A stretch of DNA of 64,000 nt, taken from assembly GCF_009720835.1 (NCBI RefSeq), contig NZ_WNKZ01000009.1, forward strand, positions 39,883 to 103,882, written 5' to 3'. The notes under the pieces were generated by a model, which was given only the letters and a program-made list of their open reading frames with translations, ran no database searches and was not told the DNA's origin. Numbering within the stretch: position 1 is the stretch's first letter; each line of letters begins with the position of its first letter. Made by a program: the position numbers and the translations under genes. Positions 26,509 to 35,648 of the stretch are shown here, piece by piece. This stretch comes from Pseudoduganella buxea. Lineage in GTDB: Bacteria > Pseudomonadota > Gammaproteobacteria > Burkholderiales > Burkholderiaceae_D.

Positions 26509-27759
26509 ATGAAACTGAAAACGACCGTACAAGCCATCCTGGCATCGACCGCCCTGCTGGGCGCCGCCGCGCAGGCCGCACCCCAGGTGGAAGTGCTGCA
26601 CTACTGGACTTCGGGCGGCGAGGCCAAGTCGGCCGCCGAACTGAAGAAGATCATGGAATCGAAGGGCGTGGCGTGGAAGGACTTCGCCGTGGCCGGCGGC
26701 GCCGGCGAGAATGCCGCCACCGCGCTGAAGGCGCGCGTGATGGCCGGCAGCCCGCCGACGGCCGCCCAGATCAAGGGCCCGTCGATCCAGGAATGGGGCC
26801 AGGAAGGCGTGCTGGCCAATATCGACCAGGCCGCAGTGGAAGGCAAGTGGGATGCCAGCCTGCCGCCGGTTGTCACGAACATCATGAAGTACAAGGGCCA
26901 TTACGTGGCCGTGCCCGTCAACGTGCACCGCGTGAACTGGCTGTGGGTGAACCCTGCCGTGCTGGCCAAGGCCGGCGCCAAGGCACCCACCAGCTTCGCC
27001 GAGTTCTTCGACGCGGCCGACAAGATCAAGAAGGCCGGCATGGTGGCCCTGGCCCACGGCGGCCAGCCATGGCAGGACGCCACCTTGTTCGAGTCCGTCG
27101 TTCTGGGCACGGGCGGCGCGGAGTTCTACAAGAAGGCCCTGGTGCAGCTGGACCCGGCCAGCCTGACCAGCCCCACCATGGTCAAGAGCTTCGAGACCCT
27201 GGCGCGCATGAAGACCTATATCGACAAGGACGCGGCGGGCCGCGACTGGAACCTGGCCACGGCCATGGTCATCAACGGCAAGGCCGGCATGCAGTTCATG
27301 GGCGACTGGGCCAAGGGCGAATTCACCGCCGCCGGCAAGGTCGCGGGCAAGGACTTCCTGTGCGTGGCCGCGCCGGGCACGGACAAGGCGTTCACCTTCA
27401 ATATCGACTCGCTGGCCATGTTCAAGGTGAAGAACCCCGAACAGCAGAAGGCCCAGCTGGTACTGGCGAACGCCGTGATGAGCCCTGGCTTCCAGGAGAC
27501 GTTCAACCTGAACAAGGGTTCGATCCCCGTGCGGGCCGGCGCCGCGCGCGACAAGTTCGACAGCTGCGCCACCAAGTCGATGGATGACATGGCCGCCACC
27601 AGCAAGACGGGCGGCCTGGTGCCCTCGCTGGCGCACGGCATGGCCATCGACACGGCCAAGGCCGGCGCGATCCAGGACGTGATCGCCCGCTTCATGAACA
27701 GCACCATGACGCCGCAGGCCGCGGCGCAGGCACTGGCCAAGGCCGCGAAGACCATGTAA
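26509..27759 (+). CDS. Sugar ABC transporter substrate-binding protein
   Basis: A 416-residue family 1 sugar-binding protein with a signal peptide (about 1-22, ending AQAA). It begins PQVEVLHYWTSGGEAKSAAELKK, and has GGQPWQDATLFESVVLG, MGDWAKGEF and NKGSIPVRAG. The pattern matches glucose/mannose-type binding proteins (GtsA of Pseudomonas). It lies between the porin and the permeases and is followed by a strong hairpin, as is usual where the binding protein must be made in excess. AAGGAG precedes the ATG. It is the paralogue of the binding protein in the two-component operon. Confidence 0.9.
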   Translation: MKLKTTVQAILASTALLGAAAQAAPQVEVLHYWTSGGEAKSAAELKKIMESKGVAWKDFAVAGGAGENAATALKARVMAGSPPTAAQIKGPSIQEWGQEGVLANIDQAAVEGKWDASLPPVVTNIMKYKGHYVAVPVNVHRVNWLWVNPAVLAKAGAKAPTSFAEFFDAADKIKKAGMVALAHGGQPWQDATLFESVVLGTGGAEFYKKALVQLDPASLTSPTMVKSFETLARMKTYIDKDAAGRDWNLATAMVINGKAGMQFMGDWAKGEFTAAGKVAGKDFLCVAAPGTDKAFTFNIDSLAMFKVKNPEQQKAQLVLANAVMSPGFQETFNLNKGSIPVRAGAARDKFDSCATKSMDDMAATSKTGGLVPSLAHGMAIDTAKAGAIQDVIARFMNSTMTPQAAAQALAKAAKTM

Positions 27760-27786
27760 GCCTGCCGGTTCCGGGTCCACCCCCAT

Positions 27787-27816
27787 GGTGGCTGCGCCGC
27801 ACGTGCCGCAGCCACC
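27787..27816 (+). terminator. Hairpin between binding-protein and permease genes
   Basis: GGTGGCTGCG and CGCAGCCACC form a perfect 10-bp stem around a 10-base loop, followed only by GTTT. Without a long T run it is more likely an attenuating or mRNA-stabilising hairpin than a full terminator. It begins 28 bases after the binding-protein stop. Confidence 0.6.
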
Positions 27817-27886
27817 GTTTCCGCTCGCGCGGACGGGCCCGGGCCAAAGCCGTCCCCCGCAGTCTTGCCGCTTCTGGAGAACTCCC

Positions 27887-28885
27887 ATGTCCGTCATACC
27901 GCTTCACACCGCCGGCAGTCCGCCCGCGCCGGCCGCGCCGCCCCCTGGCAAGCGCCCCGCCGCCAACGACAGCGCCGCCCGCCCGCCCCAGCGTTCCGGC
28001 AGCCGCTTCGGCGCGCTGGCCGACGCCTGGCTGCCCCGCCTTGTGCTGTCTCCCACCATCATCGCGTCACTTGTCTTTGTCTACGGCTTCATCGCGCTGA
28101 CGGCCTACCTGTCGCTGACCGAGTCGCGCATGATGCCGAACTTCGAGTTCGCCGGCTTCGCACAATACGAACGACTGTTCGAGATCGAACGGTGGTGGGT
28201 TGCCGCCACCAACCTGGGCATCTTCGGCGGCCTGTTCATCCTGTTCTGCCTCGCCATCGGCCTGGGCATGGCCATCCTGCTGGACCAGCGCATCCGCCAC
28301 GAGGGCGCACTGCGCGCCATCTACCTGTATCCGATGGCGCTGTCCTTCATCGTCACGGGCGCGGCCTGGAAGTGGATCCTGAATCCCGGCCTGGGCCTGG
28401 AAAAGATGATGCACGACTGGGGCTTCACCAACTTCACCTTCGACTGGCTGGTCAACTCCGACATGGCCATCTACACGGTGGTGATCGCCGGCGTGTGGCA
28501 ATCCTCCGGTTTCGTCATGGCCCTGTTCCTGGCCGGCCTGCGCAGCGTGGACGACAGCATCATCAAGGCCGCCATGGTCGATGGCGCCAGCCTGCCAACG
28601 ATCTACCGGCGCATCGTCATCCCGTCGCTGCGCCCCGTCTTCTTCAGCGTGCTGCTGGTGCTGGCCCATATCGCCATCAAGAGCTTCGACCTGGTAATGG
28701 CGCTGACTGCCGGCGGACCCGGCACCTCGTCGGACGTGCCGGCCATCTTCATGTACCAGTTCTCCTTCACCCGCGGCCAGCTGGGCCTGGGCGCGGCATC
28801 CGCCATGATGATGCTGGCCACCGTGCTGGCCGTGCTGGTGCCCTTGATGTACCTGGAAACGAAAGGAGCGCGCCATGGCCGCTGA
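27887..28885 (+). CDS. Sugar ABC transporter permease (MalF type)
   Basis: A 332-residue inner membrane permease. A disordered Pro/Ala-rich N-terminus (about 1-45) precedes six membrane spans. The coupling motif that contacts the ATPase is MVDGASLPTIYRRIVIPSLRP (EAA-like loop, about residue 230). The start at 27887 has CTGGAG at suitable distance; the open frame before it covers only non-coding DNA. It forms the membrane channel with the second permease, whose gene overlaps its end by 11 bases. Confidence 0.9.
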   Translation: MSVIPLHTAGSPPAPAAPPPGKRPAANDSAARPPQRSGSRFGALADAWLPRLVLSPTIIASLVFVYGFIALTAYLSLTESRMMPNFEFAGFAQYERLFEIERWWVAATNLGIFGGLFILFCLAIGLGMAILLDQRIRHEGALRAIYLYPMALSFIVTGAAWKWILNPGLGLEKMMHDWGFTNFTFDWLVNSDMAIYTVVIAGVWQSSGFVMALFLAGLRSVDDSIIKAAMVDGASLPTIYRRIVIPSLRPVFFSVLLVLAHIAIKSFDLVMALTAGGPGTSSDVPAIFMYQFSFTRGQLGLGAASAMMMLATVLAVLVPLMYLETKGARHGR

Positions 28886-29753
28886 ATTCCACGGCGAAGG
28901 CGGGCGCATCACGCCGGGCCGCATCGCCATCTACGCGCTGCTGGTGCTGGTGGCGCTGTACTACCTGGCGCCGCTTTACGTGATGCTGACTACGTCCGTC
29001 AAAACGCTGGACCAGATCCGCCAGGGCAACCTGCTGGACTTCCCGCTGGCGCCCACGACGGCCGCCTGGTCGAAAGCCTGGTCCGGCGCCTGCACAGGCG
29101 TGCGCTGCGAGGGCCTGGCGCCCTACTTCTGGAACTCGATGCAGATGGTGATTCCGGCCGTGCTGATTTCCAGCCTGATCGGATCGCTGAACGGCTATGT
29201 GCTGGCGCACTGGCGCTTCCCCGGCCATAACGTCGTCTTCACGGCGCTGATGGTGGGCTGCTTCATTCCCTTCCAGGTGGTGATCCTGCCGATGGCGCGC
29301 GTGCTGGGCATGGCCGAACTGGCCAATACGACGACGGGCCTGGTACTGGTCCACATCATCTACGGCATCGCATTTACCACGCTGTTCTTCCGCAACTACT
29401 ATGTGACGGTGCCGGACGAACTGGTGAACGCGGCCCGCATCGACGGCGCCGGCTTCTTCATGATCTACCGCCGCATCATCTTCCCGCTGTCGCTGCCCAT
29501 CTTCATGGTCTGCTTCATCTGGCAGTTCACGCAGATCTGGAACGACTTCCTGTTCGGCGTCGTGTTCGGCGGCGCCGATGCGCAGCCCGTCACGGTGGCA
29601 CTGAACAACCTGGTCAACACGTCCACCGGCGTGACCGAATACAACGTGAACATGGCGGCAGCCATCATCGCGGCCCTGCCGACCCTGGTGATCTACCTCA
29701 TCGCAGGCAAATACTTCGTGCGCGGCCTGACGGCCGGCGCGGTCAAAGGCTGA
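28875..29753 (+). CDS. Sugar ABC transporter permease (MalG type)
   Basis: A 292-residue permease with six membrane spans. The short N-terminus leads into [22 protein letters not shown]. The EAA-like loop is [25 protein letters not shown] in its local form ([10 protein letters not shown]). A cysteine pair occurs in the first periplasmic loop ([11 protein letters not shown]), a feature shared with glucose-type GtsC permeases. The gene overlaps the preceding permease gene by 11 bases, which points to translational coupling. Confidence 0.9.
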   Translation: MAAEFHGEGGRITPGRIAIYALLVLVALYYLAPLYVMLTTSVKTLDQIRQGNLLDFPLAPTTAAWSKAWSGACTGVRCEGLAPYFWNSMQMVIPAVLISSLIGSLNGYVLAHWRFPGHNVVFTALMVGCFIPFQVVILPMARVLGMAELANTTTGLVLVHIIYGIAFTTLFFRNYYVTVPDELVNAARIDGAGFFMIYRRIIFPLSLPIFMVCFIWQFTQIWNDFLFGVVFGGADAQPVTVALNNLVNTSTGVTEYNVNMAAAIIAALPTLVIYLIAGKYFVRGLTAGAVKG

Positions 29754-29775
29754 AACAAGCCGACTGGAGACAAAG

Positions 29776-30912
<1,137 letters not shown>

Positions 30913-31012
30913 AGCCGGGCTGAAAACTTAAGCCGGCGTTAGCGCCGCGGTCGGGCGATTGCGGCGTATCGATGACAGGTGTATAACTCCGAACAACCCA
31001 CCCGGAGGCACC

Positions 31013-31315
31013 ATGACGACGATCACCGCACCGACCCGCTCGAAACAGGCCAGCCGCCGCATGCAGGCCGCCATCCTGCTCGGCACGGCCTTGCTGCTGC
31101 AGGTTCCGCTATTGGGGATGCTGCTGACGGGCTACGTGAACTGGGGCCTAGGCGACTTCGTCGCCGCCGGCGTGCTGCTGGCCGGGACCGGGCTGGCCTA
31201 CGAACTGGGCACGCGCCGGTTGAGCCGGCGCAGCCACCGGTTGCTGGTCGGTGCCACGCTGGGCAGCTTGCTGCTGGTGGTGTGGGCCGAGCTGGCGGTA
31301 GGGCTGTTCCACTGA
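31013..31315 (+). CDS. Small three-span membrane protein
   Basis: A 100-residue hydrophobic protein with three predicted membrane spans (about residues 18-40, 46-64 and 75-97) separated by short basic loops (RRLSRRSHR). GGAGG lies five bases before the ATG at 31013. I do not recognise the family. It follows the sugar transporter genes by 100 bases and ends just before the palindromic repeat that separates it from the converging nasA gene. The good ribosome-binding site and hydrophobic periodicity support a real gene. Confidence 0.65.
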   Translation: MTTITAPTRSKQASRRMQAAILLGTALLLQVPLLGMLLTGYVNWGLGDFVAAGVLLAGTGLAYELGTRRLSRRSHRLLVGATLGSLLLVVWAELAVGLFH

Positions 31316-31320
31316 CAAAA

Positions 31321-31356
31321 GTTGCTCGAAAAATGGGGTCTGTCCCCATTTTTTAA
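31321..31356. repeat. Palindromic intergenic repeat, copy 3
   Basis: GTTGC, AAAAATGGGG-N5-CCCCATTTTTT and GCAA form the same element as at 21.3 kb, in the opposite orientation of its core. It lies exactly between two converging stop codons, and T or A runs on both sides make it a good bidirectional terminator. Confidence 0.85.
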
Positions 31357-31363
31357 GCAATAA

Positions 31364-34054
31364 TCAGCTGGCGGCCGTTTCCGCCGCCTCCGCCCGTACC
31401 ACCGCGATCAGCTGCCGGATCTCCGGCACGCAGGAGCCGCAGTTGCCGCCTGCCTTGACGCAGGCGGTGACTTGCGCCGGCGTCGTCAGCTCGCCTTCGC
31501 GGATGGCGTTGCAGATGGTGTTCCTGCCCACGCCGAAGCAGGAGCAGACCGTCGGCCCCGCGTCGGCACCCTGGCGCAGGGGCCGCCCGGCCAGCAGGCC
31601 GGAACGCTCGGTGTCCGTCAGGACGTCGTTGGCGAACAGGCCGGCCAGCCAGGCCCGTTCCGGCAGGTCCGGGCGGGGCGACACGAACACGCATTGGACG
31701 ATGCGGTCGTCGACCAGGTGCACGGCGCGGTAGACGCCGGCGCTGCGGTCGCTGTATTCCAGCCAGTCCGCATCTTCGTCCTTCACTCCCAGCAGTTCGC
31801 GCGCCCAGGCGCTGAAGTCGCCGATGCGGTTGCGGCCCGCCAGTTCATAGCGGGCAAAGCCGGCGCCCTGGGCTTTCGTCCAGTAGGCCACCTGGTCCAG
31901 CGCCAGCGCATCGCGGCTCAATACGAAGCCGTGCCACTGCACGGGGAAGCGGTCCACCATCACCGGCGTGTGCTTGAATTCCGGTTCGCCCGACACGGGA
32001 TCGACCACCGGGTTGACCAGGCCGCCGACGCGGGCGTCGGATGCGGTCTGGCCGTTCCAGTGGATCGGGATGAAGACGCTGCCGCGGGCGATGCCGCCGC
32101 CGTGGCGTACCCGTGCCACCATGCTGCCCCAGGCCGAGCCGATGCGGGCCAGTTCGCCCTCGCGCACGCCGCACAGCAGCGCATCCTGCGGGTGCAGGTC
32201 GACGAAGGATTCCGGCGTGTGTTCGGCCAGCTTCGGGGCCCGGCCGGTGCGCGTCATCGTGTGCCACTGATCGCGCATGCGGCCCGTGTTCAGCACCAGC
32301 GGGTATTCGCTGTCCGTGCGGTTCACGGGCAGCCGGGGCGGCGTGGGCACGAAGCGGGCGCGCCCGTCCGGATGGGCAAAGCGGCCGTCGGCGAAGACGT
32401 CCTTGCCGACCGGCCAGCGCACCGGCTCCAGCGCGTCGTAGGCGGCGCGGTCCATGCCGGCCAGGTTGCCGATGTCGAAGACGCGCGGCAGCTCGTCCGG
32501 CGTATTACGCCAGGCCGACAGGCGTGCGTGCTCGTCGAAGATCTCGTGCACGCCCGTGTAGTCGAAGCCGGCGTAGCCCAGCCGACGGGCGAACTGCGCC
32601 AGGATCTGCCAGTCAGCGCGCGCCTCGCCCGGGGCCACCAGGAAGCGGCGCTGGCGCGAGATGCGGCGCTCGGAATTGGTGACGGTGCCATCCTTCTCGC
32701 CCCACGCCAGCGCCGGCAGCAGCACATGCGCCAGCGCGTTGGTGTCGGTGTCCTGCACCACGTCGGACACCACCACCAGCTCGCACCTGGCCAGTGCGCG
32801 GCGCACCTGGTCCGCGTCGGGCAGGCTGACGGCCGGATTGGTGGCGATGATCCACACGGCCTTCACCTTGCCCGATTCGATCGCGTGGAACAGCTCCACG
32901 GCTTTCAGGCCCGCCTTGTCGGCAATGGCGGGCGACTGCCAGAACTCGCGCACCGCGGCACGGTGCGCCGGCTTGTCCAGGTCCATGTGCGCGGCCAGCA
33001 TATTGGCCAGCCCCCCCACTTCACGCCCGCCCATCGCATTGGGCTGGCCCGTGATGGAAAACGGCCCCGTGCCCGGCTGGCCGATGCGCCCGCCGACCAG
33101 GTGGCAGTTGATGATGGCGTTGACCTTGTCGGTGCCGGACGAGGACTGGTTCACACCCATCGAGAAGCCTGTCACCACCTTCGCGTTGGCGGCGAAGGCC
33201 TCGTAGAAGGCCAGCACGTCCTCCACATTCAGGCGGCAGGCCTGTGCCACCTCTTCCGGCGTGAGGGCGGCAGCTGCCAGCGCCTCTTCATAGCCGTTGG
33301 TATGGGCCGCAACGAAGCGGGGATCGACGGCGCCGATGCCGGCCAGGTAAGTGAGCAGGCCGTTGAACAGCCACACGTCCGTGCCCGGCTTGACCGGCAG
33401 GTGCAGGTCGGCCAGCTCGCAGGTGGCGGTGCGGCGCGGATCGACGACGACGATCTTCATGCCCGGCCGCGCTTCCTTGGCTTTCGACAGGCGCTGGTAC
33501 AGGATCGGATGGCACCACGCCAGGTTCGAGCCCACCAGCACCACCATGTCGGCCAGTTCCAGGTCGTCGTAGGCGACGGGCACGATGTCCTCGCCGAAGG
33601 CGCGCTTGTGGCCGGCCACGGCCGACGACATGCACAGGCGCGAATTGGTGTCGATATTGGCGCTGCCGATATAGCCCTTCATCAGCTTGTTGGCGACGTA
33701 GTAGTCTTCCGTCAGCAGCTGGCCGGAGACGTAGAACGCCACGGCGTCCGGTCCGTGTTCGGCGACGATGTCGCGCCACTGGTTGGCGACCTTGTCCAGC
33801 GCCGTATCCCAGTCGACCTGGCGCAGCACGTCTTCCTCGCGCACCTGCGGGTGCAGCAGGCGCCCTTCCAGGCCCAAGGTCTCGCCCAGGGCCGAGCCCT
33901 TCACGCACAGCCTGCCGGCGTTCGACGGGTGCGCCGTGTCGCCGGCGATGCCGGCCTTCTGCACGCCCTCGGGCGTGGCGCGCACGCCGCAGCCGACGCC
34001 GCAATAGGGACAGGTGGTACGGACAGTCAGGTGTTCCTGGGACAGGTTCATCAT
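31364..34054 (-). CDS. nasA: Assimilatory nitrate reductase, catalytic subunit
   Basis: An 896-residue molybdenum bis-MGD enzyme that reduces nitrate to nitrite in the cytoplasm. The N-terminal [4Fe-4S] site is TCPYCGVGCGVRATPEG with the fourth Cys in GRLCVKGS. Family blocks NSRLCMSSAVAGHKRAFGED, GSNLAWCHPILYQR and ITGQPNAMGGREVGGLANML follow. The last 60 residues are a BFD-type [2Fe-2S] domain (CSCFGVGRN and GNCGSC), present in one branch of NasA. Start is ATG 34054 or 34051. It is the last gene of the nitrate operon, 14 bases behind the FAD reductase, which may supply its electrons. Confidence 0.95.
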   Translation of the reverse strand: MMNLSQEHLTVRTTCPYCGVGCGVRATPEGVQKAGIAGDTAHPSNAGRLCVKGSALGETLGLEGRLLHPQVREEDVLRQVDWDTALDKVANQWRDIVAEHGPDAVAFYVSGQLLTEDYYVANKLMKGYIGSANIDTNSRLCMSSAVAGHKRAFGEDIVPVAYDDLELADMVVLVGSNLAWCHPILYQRLSKAKEARPGMKIVVVDPRRTATCELADLHLPVKPGTDVWLFNGLLTYLAGIGAVDPRFVAAHTNGYEEALAAAALTPEEVAQACRLNVEDVLAFYEAFAANAKVVTGFSMGVNQSSSGTDKVNAIINCHLVGGRIGQPGTGPFSITGQPNAMGGREVGGLANMLAAHMDLDKPAHRAAVREFWQSPAIADKAGLKAVELFHAIESGKVKAVWIIATNPAVSLPDADQVRRALARCELVVVSDVVQDTDTNALAHVLLPALAWGEKDGTVTNSERRISRQRRFLVAPGEARADWQILAQFARRLGYAGFDYTGVHEIFDEHARLSAWRNTPDELPRVFDIGNLAGMDRAAYDALEPVRWPVGKDVFADGRFAHPDGRARFVPTPPRLPVNRTDSEYPLVLNTGRMRDQWHTMTRTGRAPKLAEHTPESFVDLHPQDALLCGVREGELARIGSAWGSMVARVRHGGGIARGSVFIPIHWNGQTASDARVGGLVNPVVDPVSGEPEFKHTPVMVDRFPVQWHGFVLSRDALALDQVAYWTKAQGAGFARYELAGRNRIGDFSAWARELLGVKDEDADWLEYSDRSAGVYRAVHLVDDRIVQCVFVSPRPDLPERAWLAGLFANDVLTDTERSGLLAGRPLRQGADAGPTVCSCFGVGRNTICNAIREGELTTPAQVTACVKAGGNCGSCVPEIRQLIAVVRAEAAETAAS

Positions 34055-34068
34055 CTTCTTTCAGCCAG

Positions 34069-35277
34069 TCAGGCCGCTTGAGGCACGGGCCCGAACAGCA
34101 AATGGTGGCGCAGCGTCGTCACGTCCGCGCCTTTCTGGATCAATTCGAAATACCACGGGCCGTCCTGCACGTCGCCATACAGCACGGCGCCGACCAGCCG
34201 TCCGCCGTCGAGCACGAGGCGCTTGTAGACGCCGCGCCGGGCATCGCGCAACACCAGGTCCTCGCTGCCTTCGCCGCCGATGAAGTCGCCCACCGAGTAC
34301 AGGTCGATGCCGGTGACCTTCAGCCGCGTGGGCGCGGCCTGCTGCACGTAGCGGCGGTGGCCCGTGCCGGCCAGGTGGCCGGCGCAGACCTTGGCCTGTT
34401 CCCAGATCGGCGCCACCAGCCCGAACAGGGCGCGGCGGTGCTGCACGCATTCTCCCACCGCGTACACGCGCGGATCGAACGTCTGCAAGGTGTCGTCGAC
34501 AACGATGGCCCGTTCGCAGTGCAGGCCGGCGCCCTGCGCCAGCGCGATATTCGGGCGCACGCCGGCCGTCATGACGACGAGATCGGCAGCGATCTCCGTA
34601 CCGTCCTTGAAGCGGATGCCGGTGACGCGGTCCACGCCCGTGATCTCGCTGGTCTGGGCGTCCAGCAGGAAGCGCATGCCGCGCTTTTCCAGCGCCGATT
34701 GCAGCAGGCGCGCGGCCGGCTTGTCGAGCTGCTGGTTCATCAGCGAGTCGGTCACGTGCACGACGGTGACGTCCATCCCCTGGCGCATCAGGCCATTGGC
34801 CGCTTCCAGGCCGAGCAGGCCGCCGCCGATGACGACGGCGCGGCGGTGGTCGCGCGCGGCTGCGAGCATACCCTCGACGTCCTGGATGTCGCGGAAGGCC
34901 AGCACGCCGGGCAACTGGTGGCCCGGCACGGGAATGATGAAGGGCTTCGAGCCGGTCGCCAGCAGCAGGCGGTCGTAGCGCACTTCCAGGCCGGAGCGGG
35001 CGCGCACGACGCGGCGGTGGCGGTCGATATGCTCGACCGGGTCACCCGCGTGCAAGGTGATGCCGTTCTGCGCATACCATTCGCGCGTGTTGAGCATGAT
35101 GTCGTCGACCGTCTTCTCGCCGGCCAGCACGGGCGAGAGCAGGATGCGGTTGTAGTTACCGTGCGGCTCGGCGCCGAACACGGTAATGTCGTACAGGTCC
35201 GGCGCCAGCGCCAGCAGCTCTTCCACCGTGCGCATGCCGGCCATGCCGTTGCCGATGACGACCAGGGCGGGTTTCAT
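34069..35277 (-). CDS. NAD(P)/FAD-dependent reductase related to NirB N-terminus (NasB-like)
   Basis: A 402-residue flavoprotein with two Rossmann nucleotide sites: VVIGNGMAGMRTVEELL at the N-terminus and VVIGGGLLGLEAANGL near residue 150, plus the FAD-contact block VYAVGECVQHR. It matches the first half of the NirB nitrite reductase subunit, and corresponds to the reductase component (NasB-like) that delivers NAD(P)H electrons to NasA. It lacks the siroheme domain. The gene starts 10 bases after nirD and is followed by nasA, which supports that partnership. Confidence 0.85.
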   Translation of the reverse strand: MKPALVVIGNGMAGMRTVEELLALAPDLYDITVFGAEPHGNYNRILLSPVLAGEKTVDDIMLNTREWYAQNGITLHAGDPVEHIDRHRRVVRARSGLEVRYDRLLLATGSKPFIIPVPGHQLPGVLAFRDIQDVEGMLAAARDHRRAVVIGGGLLGLEAANGLMRQGMDVTVVHVTDSLMNQQLDKPAARLLQSALEKRGMRFLLDAQTSEITGVDRVTGIRFKDGTEIAADLVVMTAGVRPNIALAQGAGLHCERAIVVDDTLQTFDPRVYAVGECVQHRRALFGLVAPIWEQAKVCAGHLAGTGHRRYVQQAAPTRLKVTGIDLYSVGDFIGGEGSEDLVLRDARRGVYKRLVLDGGRLVGAVLYGDVQDGPWYFELIQKGADVTTLRHHLLFGPVPQAA

Positions 35278-35287
35278 CGGGCAACCC

Positions 35288-35638
35288 TCACGCACCGACC
35301 CAGACCTTGCCGCCGTCGATGCGGGCCGGCCAGCTGGGCACGGAGTTCTCCGGCGCTTCCAGGCACTCGCCCGTGCGCAGGTCGAAGTGATGCTTGTACA
35401 GGGGCGAGGCGACGACGATGCGCTCGCCCAGGTTGCCCACCAGGCCGCGCGACAGCACGGCGGCATTCGCGTTCGGGTCGAAGTTGCCGATGGCGTAGAC
35501 ACGGGGTTCGGCGCCGTCGTTCAGGCGGAACACGGCGACCTGCTCGCCGTTCAGCAGCGCGGCCACGCCCGTGTTGGGCACGATGTCGTCGATGCCGCAG
35601 ACGGCGATCCAGCTGGCGGCTTGATTATCACGTTTCAT
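35288..35638 (-). CDS. nirD: Nitrite reductase (NADH) small subunit
   Basis: A 116-residue Rieske-fold protein. The family pattern is present (IAVCGIDDIVPNTGVAALLNGEQVAVFRL in segments, VGNLGERIVVASPLYKHHFDLRTGECLE). As in other NirD proteins the Rieske cluster ligands are not conserved, so it is a structural partner of NirB rather than an electron carrier. It lies 10 bases behind nirB in the operon. Confidence 0.92.
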   Translation of the reverse strand: MKRDNQAASWIAVCGIDDIVPNTGVAALLNGEQVAVFRLNDGAEPRVYAIGNFDPNANAAVLSRGLVGNLGERIVVASPLYKHHFDLRTGECLEAPENSVPSWPARIDGGKVWVGA

Positions 35639-35648
35639 GGTCTTCTCC

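Noticed and set aside
31472..34081. A long plus-strand frame opposite nasA
   Set aside because: nasA has clear family motifs over its whole length; the antisense product has none and the composition of a shadow frame.
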